Part shown: positions 1-6,164 of the stretch, one piece after another | Layout of the letters: the number at the start of each line of letters is the position of its first letter | Numbering within the stretch: the first letter of the stretch is position 1 | Origin: Ghiorsea sp. | GTDB taxonomy: Bacteria > Pseudomonadota > Zetaproteobacteria > Mariprofundales > Mariprofundaceae | Assembly (NCBI GenBank): GCA_030950765.1 | Contig: JAUZQX010000004.1 | Location: forward strand, 1 to 8,857 | Length of the DNA stretch: 8,857 bases | Reading direction: 5' to 3' | Notes under the pieces: generated by a model | What the model saw: only the letters and a program-made list of their open reading frames with translations | Told to the model about the DNA's origin: nothing | Database searches by the model: none | Translations under genes and position numbers: made by a program

Positions 1-1
1 T

Positions 2-1339
2 GAAATGGGTGTGCCGGTGTTGGGCATTTGTTTTGGTATGCAAACTATGGCGGCGCAACTGGGTGGTGCGGTTGAAGAAGGTGTTACGCGTGAGTTTGGT
101 TATGCCGAGCTTGTAACCTCTGGTGATTCTGCACTGTTGCGCGGCATTGAAGATAAAGATGGTGGATTACTTGATGTTTGGATGAGCCACGGCGATAAAG
201 TCACGGCACTGCCTGAAGGTTTTAAAATTATTTGTAGCAATGATGCCACACCGATTGCAGGTATGGCAGATGAAGCGCGCAAGTTTTATGCACTGCAATT
301 TCACCCTGAAGTCACCCATACCAACCAAGGAACAGCAATTTTATCACGTTTTGTGCATGAGATTTGCGGGTGCTCGCGTGATTGGAATATGCCACATTAT
401 ATTGATGAGGCAGTAGCAAAAATCAAAGCACAAGTGGGTGACGAAGAAGTTATTCTTGGTTTGTCGGGTGGTGTGGATTCATCGGTGGCAGCAGCTTTGT
501 TGCAGCGTGCGATTGGTGACCAGTTGACCTGTATTTTTGTCGATAATGGTTTGCTTCGCTTGAATGAAGGCGAACAGGTGATGGAGATGTTTGCGGGTAA
601 TTTGGGTGTAAAAGTTGACCGCGTGGATGCTGAAGATGTGTTCCTCAATGCTTTGGCAGGCGTGTCTGACCCTGAAGAAAAGCGTAAAATCATTGGCAGG
701 GAATTTGTACATGTGTTTCAAGATGAAGCCGAGCGTTTGCCTAATGCTAAGTGGTTGGCACAAGGCACGATTTATCCCGATGTGATTGAATCGGCAGGTG
801 GGAAAAATGGCAAAGCGAAGACGATTAAAAGTCACCATAATGTCGGTGGGCTTCCTGATACGCTTCACCTGAAACTACTTGAGCCATTGCGTGAGTTATT
901 CAAAGATGAAGTGCGTGAATTGGGTGTAGCCTTGGGTTTGCCGCGTGAAATGGTATACCGTCACCCGTTCCCCGGCCCTGGTTTAGGTGTACGTATTTTG
1001 GGTGAAGTGAAAAAAGAATATACTGATTTGTTACGCAGAGCCGATGCGATTTTCATTGAAGAGCTGCGTGCATCAGGCTGGTATGACAAAACCGCGCAAG
1101 CTTTTGTGGTGTTTTTACCTGTGAAGTCAGTGGGTGTGATGGGTGATGGGCGTACGTATGAGTGGGTTGTATCACTGCGTGCGGTGGTGACACAAGATTT
1201 TATGACGGCACACTGGGCGGAGTTACCGTATAGCTTACTGGGTAAGGTGTCGAACCGCATCATCAATGAAGTTCGCGGCATTAACCGTGTCGTCTATGAT
1301 GTGTCAGGTAAACCACCCGCTACTATTGAGTGGGAATAA
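2..1339 (+). CDS. guaA: GMP synthase (glutamine-hydrolysing), 5'-truncated by the window edge
   Basis: Converts XMP to GMP using ATP and glutamine, the last step of guanine nucleotide synthesis, in the cytosol. The reading frame is open to the window's left edge. The first ATG (position 5) is internal: the sequence there, EMGVPVLGICFGMQ, is the nucleophile region of the class I glutaminase, so about 77 residues lie upstream. Numbering from that ATG, the catalytic triad is Cys9, His100 and Glu102 (FHPEVTH). The ATP-pyrophosphatase P-loop SGGVDSS is at 154-160. The C-terminal dimerisation domain follows, with YRHPFPGPGLGVR and the typical ending SGKPPATIEWE. The visible 445 residues align end to end with E. 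coli GuaA from memory, with no frameshift. guaB is often upstream of guaA but cannot be seen here. The next gene begins 33 nt downstream in the same direction, so co-transcription is likely. Confidence 0.98.
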   Translation, partial: EMGVPVLGICFGMQTMAAQLGGAVEEGVTREFGYAELVTSGDSALLRGIEDKDGGLLDVWMSHGDKVTALPEGFKIICSNDATPIAGMADEARKFYALQFHPEVTHTNQGTAILSRFVHEICGCSRDWNMPHYIDEAVAKIKAQVGDEEVILGLSGGVDSSVAAALLQRAIGDQLTCIFVDNGLLRLNEGEQVMEMFAGNLGVKVDRVDAEDVFLNALAGVSDPEEKRKIIGREFVHVFQDEAERLPNAKWLAQGTIYPDVIESAGGKNGKAKTIKSHHNVGGLPDTLHLKLLEPLRELFKDEVRELGVALGLPREMVYRHPFPGPGLGVRILGEVKKEYTDLLRRADAIFIEELRASGWYDKTAQAFVVFLPVKSVGVMGDGRTYEWVVSLRAVVTQDFMTAHWAELPYSLLGKVSNRIINEVRGINRVVYDVSGKPPATIEWE

Positions 1340-1360
1340 ATGTTTAAAATTAGAAAATGT

Positions 1361-1366
1361 AAGGGG
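1361..1366 (+). promoter_or_regulatory. Ribosome binding site that sets the FKBP lipoprotein start
   Basis: The purine run AAGGGG lies 6 nt before the ATG at 1373. It supports that start over the in-frame ATG at 1340, which sits directly on the guaA stop codon with no such site. Only the 1373 start places the lipoprotein signal peptide at the N-terminus. Confidence 0.7.
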
Positions 1367-1372
1367 AATGAT

Positions 1373-2080
1373 ATGAAAACTAAGATTGCAATGGCAATGG
1401 TTGTGATGGCAGGACTTTCTGCATGTAATAACGAAAAAGCCGAACAAACGTCTGTGGTATTGGATAGTGAAGTGCAGAAGTTCAGTTATGCTATGGGTAT
1501 GGATGTTGGTCAATCCATTAAAGGGCTGGGTGCTGAAATAGACCCTGCGGCACTAAATGCAGCAATTGGTGATGTATTGTCAGGTGCAGACTTAAAGTTG
1601 GAAGCCGCAGAATCTACGCAAATTAAACAAGACTTCTTCCGTAAGAAACAAGAAAAACAAATGGCAGAGCGCAAGGCATCAGGAGCTGAAAATAAAGCTA
1701 AAGGTGAAGCTTTTTTGGCTGAAAATGCAAAAAAAGATGGTATTACTGTAACGGCAAGTGGTTTACAGTATGAAGTGTTAACCCAAGGCAATGGGAAAAA
1801 ACCCGAGGCGACGGATACTGTGAAAGTACACTATCAAGGTACATTGCTTGATGGTACAGAGTTTGATTCTTCATATAAACGTGGTCAGCCGATTTCTTTT
1901 CCTTTGAATGGCGTGATTAAAGGCTGGACAGAAGGCGTGGCATTAATGCCTGTGGGCAGTAAATATAAATTCTACATCCCCTCGGACTTGGCTTATGGCG
2001 AACGCGGTGCAGGCGCTAAAATTGCTCCGAATTCAACACTTATTTTCACTGTTGAATTGTTAGGCATCGAAAATAAATAA
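1373..2080 (+). CDS. FKBP-type peptidyl-prolyl cis-trans isomerase, lipoprotein (FkpA/Mip-like)
   Basis: Prolyl isomerase and probable periplasm-facing folding chaperone. From the ATG at 1373 the protein has 235 residues. It begins with a lipoprotein signal peptide: KTK, a hydrophobic stretch, then lipobox LSAC with Cys18. Asn follows the Cys rather than Asp, so by the Lol rule outer-membrane sorting is expected. Residues 31-125 match the helical FKBP_N dimerisation region of FkpA/Mip proteins (SYAMGMDVG start, then a charged helix rich in Lys, Glu and Gln). The FKBP domain occupies about 130-232. Active-site positions visible are Tyr154, Phe164-Asp165 (EFDSS), Phe176, Val181-Ile182, Trp185 and Tyr208 (LAYGERG). 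An in-frame ATG at 1340 would add 11 residues and spoil the signal peptide. The gene follows guaA closely and ends just before a terminator hairpin. Family assignment is firm; the choice between fkpA- and mip-type naming is not. Confidence 0.93.
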   Translation: MKTKIAMAMVVMAGLSACNNEKAEQTSVVLDSEVQKFSYAMGMDVGQSIKGLGAEIDPAALNAAIGDVLSGADLKLEAAESTQIKQDFFRKKQEKQMAERKASGAENKAKGEAFLAENAKKDGITVTASGLQYEVLTQGNGKKPEATDTVKVHYQGTLLDGTEFDSSYKRGQPISFPLNGVIKGWTEGVALMPVGSKYKFYIPSDLAYGERGAGAKIAPNSTLIFTVELLGIENK

Positions 2081-2088
2081 TAGGGATG

Positions 2089-2121
2089 AGAGCAGTCAAA
2101 ATTGTTGGCTGCTCTTGTTTT
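2089..2121 (+). terminator. Rho-independent terminator after the FKBP gene
   Basis: An 11-bp stem (2089-2099 with 2105-2115, one T-G wobble) has a 5-nt loop, AATTG, and runs into TTGTTTT. It lies 8 nt after the FKBP stop and only 15 nt before the tolB start, so it probably ends most guaA-FKBP transcripts. Any tolB expression from upstream would need read-through. Confidence 0.8.
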
Positions 2122-2136
2122 AGGTTGGTATATATC

Positions 2137-3402
2137 ATGAAAATGCTTTTGCTTGGGCTTTTGCTTGGGTTTCATATGGCCACAGCTTCAGCGGTAGAAT
2201 TTGAAGTTTATCAGTCATCGTATAAACCACTGAATTTGGCACTATTGGTTGACACGGAGACCATCGAGGCTGAACAAGGGCATTTTTTGCAGGATGTTGT
2301 TACACAAGATTTAGACTCCAGTCGCTCATTTAAGGTGTTGGATCCACTGAGTTTTTTAAGTGATGCTAAACAAGTTCGAACGTATATCGATTATGCGGAT
2401 TGGCGTATTATTGGTACAGATGTTTTGGTTGTAACTAAGCTGAAAAGTGTAGCTGATACATGGTCCGTTGCCGTGAGTATCCATGATCCATTTAGCAATA
2501 AACAGTTGGATAATCAGGTCATTAGTCAAGCCAAAAACAAACCGTTGAGAGCGCTTGCGCACCGTGTTGCCGATTATATTTACCATCAGCAAACAGGTTT
2601 ACCTGGTTACTTCACATCATATATTTTATTTGTAAAAAAAGAGGGTGGGCAATCTGACTTGATGTTGATGGAACATGATGGGGAAGCACTGCAACGGGTT
2701 GGTAAAAATTTCACACTTCTTTTGTCTCCTGACGTATCACCTGATCGTACAACAGTTGCACTGAATACTTACGTGGGCAACAAACCAAGGCTGGAGTTTT
2801 TTCATTTAGATACTGGAAAACGCAGCACTTTTGCAAGCTTTAAAGGTTTGAACAGTACACCTGCATTTTCACCCGATGGGCGTTTGCTTGCTGCAGCATT
2901 ATCGTATACGGGCAACAGCGAAATTCATATTTATAATATTAAAAGCAAGAAGTGGCGAAAATTCACCAATAATCCTGCGATTGATACCACACCCACATGG
3001 TCGCCTGATGGGAAATGGATTGCCTTTACCAGCAATCGCAATGGCTCACCTCAGATTTATATCAAACCAGTGAATGGTGGTAAAGCAAAACGCATTAGTT
3101 TGAATGGAAATTACAATACGTCGCCTGTTTGGGCTCCAATTGGGGACAGAATTGCATTCGTGACCAAGAAGAATTGGGAGTATGCTATTGCTACGGTACA
3201 TATTGATGGTACGGGTCTACGTTACTTAGCAACAGGTAACCGCATTGAATCGCCAGCGTGGTCTCCCAATGGTCAGATGATTTTATATTCTGCTGATGAT
3301 GGCGGTAGAAAACATATTTATAATGTACCGATTTGGGGTGGTGAGGCGAGACGGATTACACCGCCTAACATGGACGCTTCAGACCCTGCGTGGTCGAAAT
3401 AA
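2137..3402 (+). CDS. tolB: Tol-Pal system periplasmic protein TolB
   Basis: Periplasmic beta-propeller protein of the Tol-Pal complex, which links the inner membrane to Pal and helps outer-membrane constriction at division. From ATG 2137 it has 421 residues, close to the usual 430. A Sec signal peptide (about residues 1-19) ends ATASA before VEFEV. Residues 20-155 form the N-terminal alpha/beta domain, including the hallmark DWRIIGTDVLVVTKL. Residues 160-421 carry propeller repeats with the SPDG-type motifs at 201-203 (SPD), 245-248 (SPDG), 289-292 (SPDG) and 376-379 (SPNG). The open frame extends back to an ATG at 2086, but that start lies before the terminator stem and would mask the signal peptide, so 2137 is preferred. 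The upstream ribosome site (AGGTTGG) is weak. An FKBP gene is upstream and convergent genes are downstream, so the usual tolQRA and pal partners are not adjacent. A TolB-like paralogue cannot be ruled out. Confidence 0.9.
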   Translation: MKMLLLGLLLGFHMATASAVEFEVYQSSYKPLNLALLVDTETIEAEQGHFLQDVVTQDLDSSRSFKVLDPLSFLSDAKQVRTYIDYADWRIIGTDVLVVTKLKSVADTWSVAVSIHDPFSNKQLDNQVISQAKNKPLRALAHRVADYIYHQQTGLPGYFTSYILFVKKEGGQSDLMLMEHDGEALQRVGKNFTLLLSPDVSPDRTTVALNTYVGNKPRLEFFHLDTGKRSTFASFKGLNSTPAFSPDGRLLAAALSYTGNSEIHIYNIKSKKWRKFTNNPAIDTTPTWSPDGKWIAFTSNRNGSPQIYIKPVNGGKAKRISLNGNYNTSPVWAPIGDRIAFVTKKNWEYAIATVHIDGTGLRYLATGNRIESPAWSPNGQMILYSADDGGRKHIYNVPIWGGEARRITPPNMDASDPAWSK

Positions 3403-3411
3403 ATCGACCAC
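3390..3411. terminator. Stem-loop over the tolB stop codon, possible bidirectional terminator
   Basis: A perfect 8-bp inverted repeat (GTGGTCGA / TCGACCAC) with loop AATAAA includes the tolB stop codon TAA in its loop. It lies between two convergent genes, so it could mark the 3' ends of both transcripts. Neither side has a T-tract, so intrinsic termination is doubtful. Protection of the mRNA end is an alternative. Confidence 0.45.
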
Positions 3412-3427
3412 AATAGATGGGTTTCCG

Positions 3428-3446
3428 TTAAACTATTAGTGTTTAA
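3428..3446 (-). other. Short AT-rich inverted repeat at the 3' end of the M24 peptidase gene
   Basis: TTAAAC and GTTTAA (6 bp, 7-nt loop) flank and include the stop codon of the minus-strand peptidase gene. The stem is weak, AT-rich and lacks a clear T-tract. It may be chance in AT-rich spacer sequence. With the hairpin at 3390-3411 it fills the 40-nt convergent intergenic region. Confidence 0.25.
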
Positions 3447-4597
3447 GCAAGCTCTAAAGTACGATGGAAATTGGTAAGATTATCGCATCCACTATCGCGT
3501 ACAACCACCAAATCTTCCAAGCGAACCCCACCAATATGTTCGTAATACAAACCAGGTTCAATGGTAATCACCATCCGCTCTTCTAATAAAGCACCATTGC
3601 TGGATACACGTGGTGCTTCATGAATATCAAGCCCTACACCATGGCCCGTACCATGGAAGAAACCACCTTGTTTACCGTTAACCATACCAGTTTTAAAACC
3701 TTGGGCATCAAAATGGGTAGTGATGCTGTTGTGAATGTTTGCCGTGTTTACACCAGCTTCTACCATATCTAAACCCATATCTTGTCCTTCAAGCACGGTT
3801 TGGTACATATGTTTGAGTTCGGTTGACGCTTTGCCTTTGACATAGGTGCGTGTCATATCGCCCCAATAACCTGACGTGACCAAACGGGGAAAAATATCAA
3901 TGATAATGGGTTGATGCGCAGTAATTTCGCCGCTGCCCATATCGTGTGGGTCGGCAGATTGTTTACCACAAGCCACAATAGTGTGTGATGGCACGGCACC
4001 TTGCCCAATGAGGAAGGTTTCAATCACGGCACGAATGGCTTCAGATGTCACTACTTCACCAGCACGTTCGTGGTCACTTGGAAAGGTCACCAAGTTATCA
4101 TTGTTGATGCCGCATGCCGCGATAAATTGTTCAGCTTGTAACATGCTTTTCGCTGTTAATGCTTCGGCATGGGTGAGTTGGCTTATTTCATTTTCGGATT
4201 TAATGACACGCTCAGGAAATAAACTCGCAGGGCTAGGTGATACATCAAAGCCTAATGCGGTTAGTTCTTGCGCATATAAATAAGGAAAGTCGGCAGGCAC
4301 AGTGATTGTTTTAACATCACATTCTTGTAAAAAGGCTGCTGCGGCAGTGCTTAAACTTCGCTGCCAACCATTATTTTTAGCTTTATCGTGCCAAACTGTG
4401 TCCAAATGTACTTCATCCAATTTGGATTGAACCTTGGCTCTATCAACCTCTAGGGGAGATAATAAACCATGCCAAGTTGTTGTGCTTCTATCTTCTAAGC
4501 CAATAACAATAAAGGCATCTGGGACAAATAAACCAGATATATACAACATATCTGCATGATGTTCAGAGCCTGAAATAAGAAGTTTGGCCTTACTCAT
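3443..4597 (-). CDS. M24 family metallopeptidase (Xaa-Pro aminopeptidase-like)
   Basis: A pita-bread-fold, probably cytosolic, dinuclear metallopeptidase of 384 residues, likely removing N-terminal residues ahead of proline or cleaving Xaa-Pro dipeptides. Residues 1-130 form the creatinase-type N-terminal domain. The catalytic domain (about 135-384) keeps all five expected metal ligands: Asp234 (IIIDIFPR), Asp247 (WGDMTRT), His319 (HGTGHGVGLDIHE), Glu347 (TIEPGLYY) and Glu361 (VRLED). The supporting His315 and His326 are present too. There is no signal peptide. Its ATG overlaps the bolA stop codon by 4 nt (ATGA), so translation is probably coupled. It is the last gene of the yhbY-bolA-peptidase operon. 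The family assignment is firm. Whether it is PepP-like, PepQ-like or something more specialised cannot be told by eye. Confidence 0.9.
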   Translation of the reverse strand: MSKAKLLISGSEHHADMLYISGLFVPDAFIVIGLEDRSTTTWHGLLSPLEVDRAKVQSKLDEVHLDTVWHDKAKNNGWQRSLSTAAAAFLQECDVKTITVPADFPYLYAQELTALGFDVSPSPASLFPERVIKSENEISQLTHAEALTAKSMLQAEQFIAACGINNDNLVTFPSDHERAGEVVTSEAIRAVIETFLIGQGAVPSHTIVACGKQSADPHDMGSGEITAHQPIIIDIFPRLVTSGYWGDMTRTYVKGKASTELKHMYQTVLEGQDMGLDMVEAGVNTANIHNSITTHFDAQGFKTGMVNGKQGGFFHGTGHGVGLDIHEAPRVSSNGALLEERMVITIEPGLYYEHIGGVRLEDLVVVRDSGCDNLTNFHRTLELA

Positions 4598-4863
4598 AAA
4601 CTTTCGTCAGGTGTTTGTGCTTTAATACTTAAGGCATGAATGACTGCAGGAAACAAACCTTGGGTTGCCTCATTGACCATACGATGGCGTTGCACTCTGT
4701 TTTTTCCTACAAATGCCTCATCTACGATGTGCACCACATAATGACCACCACCACTTTTTGCACCCTCATGGCCTGCATGCAGGTGAGATTCGTCGATGAC
4801 TTCAAGGTGTGTTGGTGAAAAGGTTTTCTTTAAAGCATCTTTGACTTGCTCAGCGCCACTCAC
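4594..4863 (-). CDS. bolA: BolA family protein
   Basis: Small (89 residues) cytosolic protein of the BolA/IbaG family, which partners monothiol glutaredoxins in Fe-S handling and, in some species, acts in stress and morphology control. The family signature is plain: ESHLHAGHEG at 25-34, the conserved His41 (GGHYVVHIV), then NRVQRHRMV with His60, and HALSIKAQTP near the end. The HLHAGHEG loop supplies extra His residues of the kind used as cluster ligands in BolA proteins. I use a GTG start at 4863. It lies 2 nt after the yhbY stop, and the closest purine run (AAGGG) is about 12 nt upstream, so initiation probably depends on coupling. The end overlaps the M24 start by 4 nt. No glutaredoxin gene is in the window. 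IbaG/YrbA-type naming is a possible alternative. Confidence 0.9.
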   Translation of the reverse strand: MSGAEQVKDALKKTFSPTHLEVIDESHLHAGHEGAKSGGGHYVVHIVDEAFVGKNRVQRHRMVNEATQGLFPAVIHALSIKAQTPDESL

Positions 4864-4865
4864 AA

Positions 4866-5144
4866 TTATTTATCGCCCTTTTTTTTACGGTAGAAGACAA
4901 ATATTTTGCCAATCTTTTGTACAAGTTCGGCTTGAGTCTGTTTTGCTAGCAATGCCGCTGCCTCTTTGCGCTCATCTCTATCGTCACTTTGGATTTGCAC
5001 TTTAATTAATTCATGAATATCTAAAGCGTTGTTGGTTTCGGCGATTAAATTTTCGGATACACCATGTTGCCCAACTTGGATAATCACTTTAAGGTGGTGG
5101 GCTTGGGATTTTAATTCGCGTTTCTTTTTGTTATCTAAACTCAT
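4866..5144 (-). CDS. yhbY: YhbY family CRM-domain RNA-binding protein
   Basis: A 92-residue single CRM-domain protein related to E. coli YhbY, which associates with pre-50S ribosomal particles. It aligns along almost the whole length: a LKSQAHHLKVIIQVGQHG start containing the GxxG loop (Gly25-x-x-Gly28), ALDIHELIKVQI in the middle (E. coli has ALEHHELIKVKI), and IGKIFVFYRKKK at the end, a basic tail suited to RNA contact. It is the first gene of a leftward operon with bolA and the M24 peptidase. YhbY genes are often next to rlmE/ftsH or greA, so this neighbourhood differs. No Shine-Dalgarno sequence precedes the ATG at 5144. Confidence 0.92.
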   Translation of the reverse strand: MSLDNKKKRELKSQAHHLKVIIQVGQHGVSENLIAETNNALDIHELIKVQIQSDDRDERKEAAALLAKQTQAELVQKIGKIFVFYRKKKGDK

Positions 5145-5158
5145 GGGCGAAGGATAGC

Positions 5159-5164
5159 GTTATA
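5159..5164 (-). promoter_or_regulatory. Candidate -10 element for the yhbY operon
   Basis: On the minus strand TATAAC (five of six consensus bases) ends 14 nt before the yhbY ATG. A start point about 7 nt downstream would leave a leader of only about 8 nt, which agrees with the lack of a ribosome binding site. The matching -35 is poor, so this is tentative. Confidence 0.35.
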
Positions 5165-5174
5165 TTAACAGTTT

Positions 5175-5183
5175 TGGTATAAA
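5175..5183 (+). promoter_or_regulatory. Extended -10 promoter for the Rossmann-GGDEF gene
   Basis: TGGTATAAA fits the extended -10 form (TG-N-TATAAT, five of six core bases). No good -35 is visible, which extended -10 promoters tolerate. The expected start near 5190 gives a leader of about 14 nt that just includes the ribosome binding site. Confidence 0.5.
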
Positions 5184-5191
5184 ATATGCTT

Positions 5192-5198
5192 AAGGAGG
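5192..5198 (+). promoter_or_regulatory. Strong ribosome binding site that sets the GGDEF gene start
   Basis: AAGGAGG lies 5 nt before the ATG at 5204. An in-frame ATG at 5186 lies upstream of this site and almost within the promoter, so 5204 is the likely start. Confidence 0.85.
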
Positions 5199-5203
5199 TT
5201 ATT

Positions 5204-6106
5204 ATGACAACATTTAACTCAGTTGACAGCTTAAAACACCTGCGTGATGACCCTAGCCGAGTAGTTATTTTAGGCGCAGGGCGCGATGGTGCAGCCATGG
5301 TGCGCACCTTCCAAGATGAAGGTCTGATGCGCATTATTGCGGTGGTAGATGTGGATGAACATGCTCCAGGCATCATACTTGCCAAAGAATTTGGTATTAA
5401 AACCTATACCGATGTTAAAGAAGCTTTGTTGGCATCGGCACCTTGTTTGGTATTTAATCTTACAGGCAATGAGATGGTAGAAGAAGTTGCTGCCAATATT
5501 TTGGGTGTAGGTGGCGTGATTGGTGGTGCGGCATCACGTTTTATGTGGCGCATGGTGACAGACTTAAAAGAAACCAAAAATGATTTGGAGTTTCAAGCAA
5601 CACATGATGTGTTAACCAATTTGGTGAATAGACGATACATGCTGGAGCAGCTGCAGTTGGAGCTAGGGCGTTGCAAACGTTATGGTATTGCATGTTCGGT
5701 GATGATGATTGATTTGGATCACTTTAAACAGGTCAATGATCAATTTGGTCATGCTGCAGGTGATGAAGTGTTGCGTGAAGTGGCTGCGCGAATTAAAGCA
5801 AACCTTAGGGCAACAGATACGCTTGCCCGTTGGGGTGGCGAAGAGTTTCTGGTCTTATTGCCGCATACGGATAAAAGCACGGCAGTTAATGTTGCAGAGA
5901 AAAGTTTGGCTGTGGTGAAAGAATCCCCTGTGAATTGCTGTGGTGTTGAAGTTGCGGTTAGTTTTTCTGCAGGTATAGCATCATTTGAAGAACTGGAGCA
6001 AAGGTTACAGGTGAAGGGTATGTTGGATGTATTACTTGCTGCGGCGGATAAACGTTTGTATCAAGCAAAAGAAGCAGGCAGGGCGCAGGTAGTGGCTGAA
6101 TGTTGA
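5204..6106 (+). CDS. Diguanylate cyclase with N-terminal Rossmann-like domain (GGDEF)
   Basis: Predicted to make c-di-GMP from two GTP. The protein has 300 residues from ATG 5204 and shows no membrane segments or signal peptide, so it is probably cytosolic. Residues 18-115 look like a Rossmann fold: VVILGAGRDG with GxGxxG at Gly24, Gly26 and Gly29, and an acidic end to the second strand (VVDVD, Asp49), typical of NAD-type cofactor binding. Residues 113-132 (FMWRMVTDLKETKNDLEFQA) read as a signalling helix. The GGDEF domain (about 133-297) is complete: Asp170 and Asp172 in DLDHFK, Asn178, the active loop GGEEF at 211-215, and the inhibitory site RATD (202-205) spaced five residues before it. 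Both activity and product feedback are therefore expected. No dehydrogenase catalytic domain follows the Rossmann fold, so it is probably a sensor. Bound ligand (NAD(H), CoA or nucleotide) is unknown. It diverges from yhbY and may be co-transcribed with the next lipoprotein gene. Confidence 0.9.
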   Translation: MTTFNSVDSLKHLRDDPSRVVILGAGRDGAAMVRTFQDEGLMRIIAVVDVDEHAPGIILAKEFGIKTYTDVKEALLASAPCLVFNLTGNEMVEEVAANILGVGGVIGGAASRFMWRMVTDLKETKNDLEFQATHDVLTNLVNRRYMLEQLQLELGRCKRYGIACSVMMIDLDHFKQVNDQFGHAAGDEVLREVAARIKANLRATDTLARWGGEEFLVLLPHTDKSTAVNVAEKSLAVVKESPVNCCGVEVAVSFSAGIASFEELEQRLQVKGMLDVLLAAADKRLYQAKEAGRAQVVAEC

Positions 6107-6120
6107 CGCATGTTTTTAGA

Positions 6121-6146
6121 TGGCTTACGCTTGAGTAGGTAAGCTG
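6121..6146 (+). other. Weak stem-loop between the GGDEF gene and the small lipoprotein gene
   Basis: GCTTAC (6123-6128) pairs with GTAAGC (6139-6144) across a 10-nt loop, and two wobble pairs could extend it. The downstream sequence TGTTTAG is a poor T-tract. It could weaken read-through between the two genes or be chance. Confidence 0.25.
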
Positions 6147-6164
6147 TTTAGAAGGAGATAAGTT

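Noticed and set aside
479..868. 129-codon open frame on the minus strand inside guaA
   Set aside because: Lies wholly opposite conserved GuaA coding sequence and has no recognisable protein features.
1340..1372. Upstream in-frame ATG start for the FKBP gene
   Set aside because: Adds 11 mostly charged residues before a clean lipoprotein signal and lacks a ribosome site; 1373 is better.
2086..2136. Upstream in-frame ATG start for tolB
   Set aside because: The extra 17 residues are encoded by the terminator stem-loop and would displace the signal peptide.
3981..4283. 100-codon open frame on the plus strand opposite the M24 peptidase
   Set aside because: The minus strand here encodes a complete M24 protein with all metal ligands; the plus-strand frame is a shadow with no upstream signals.
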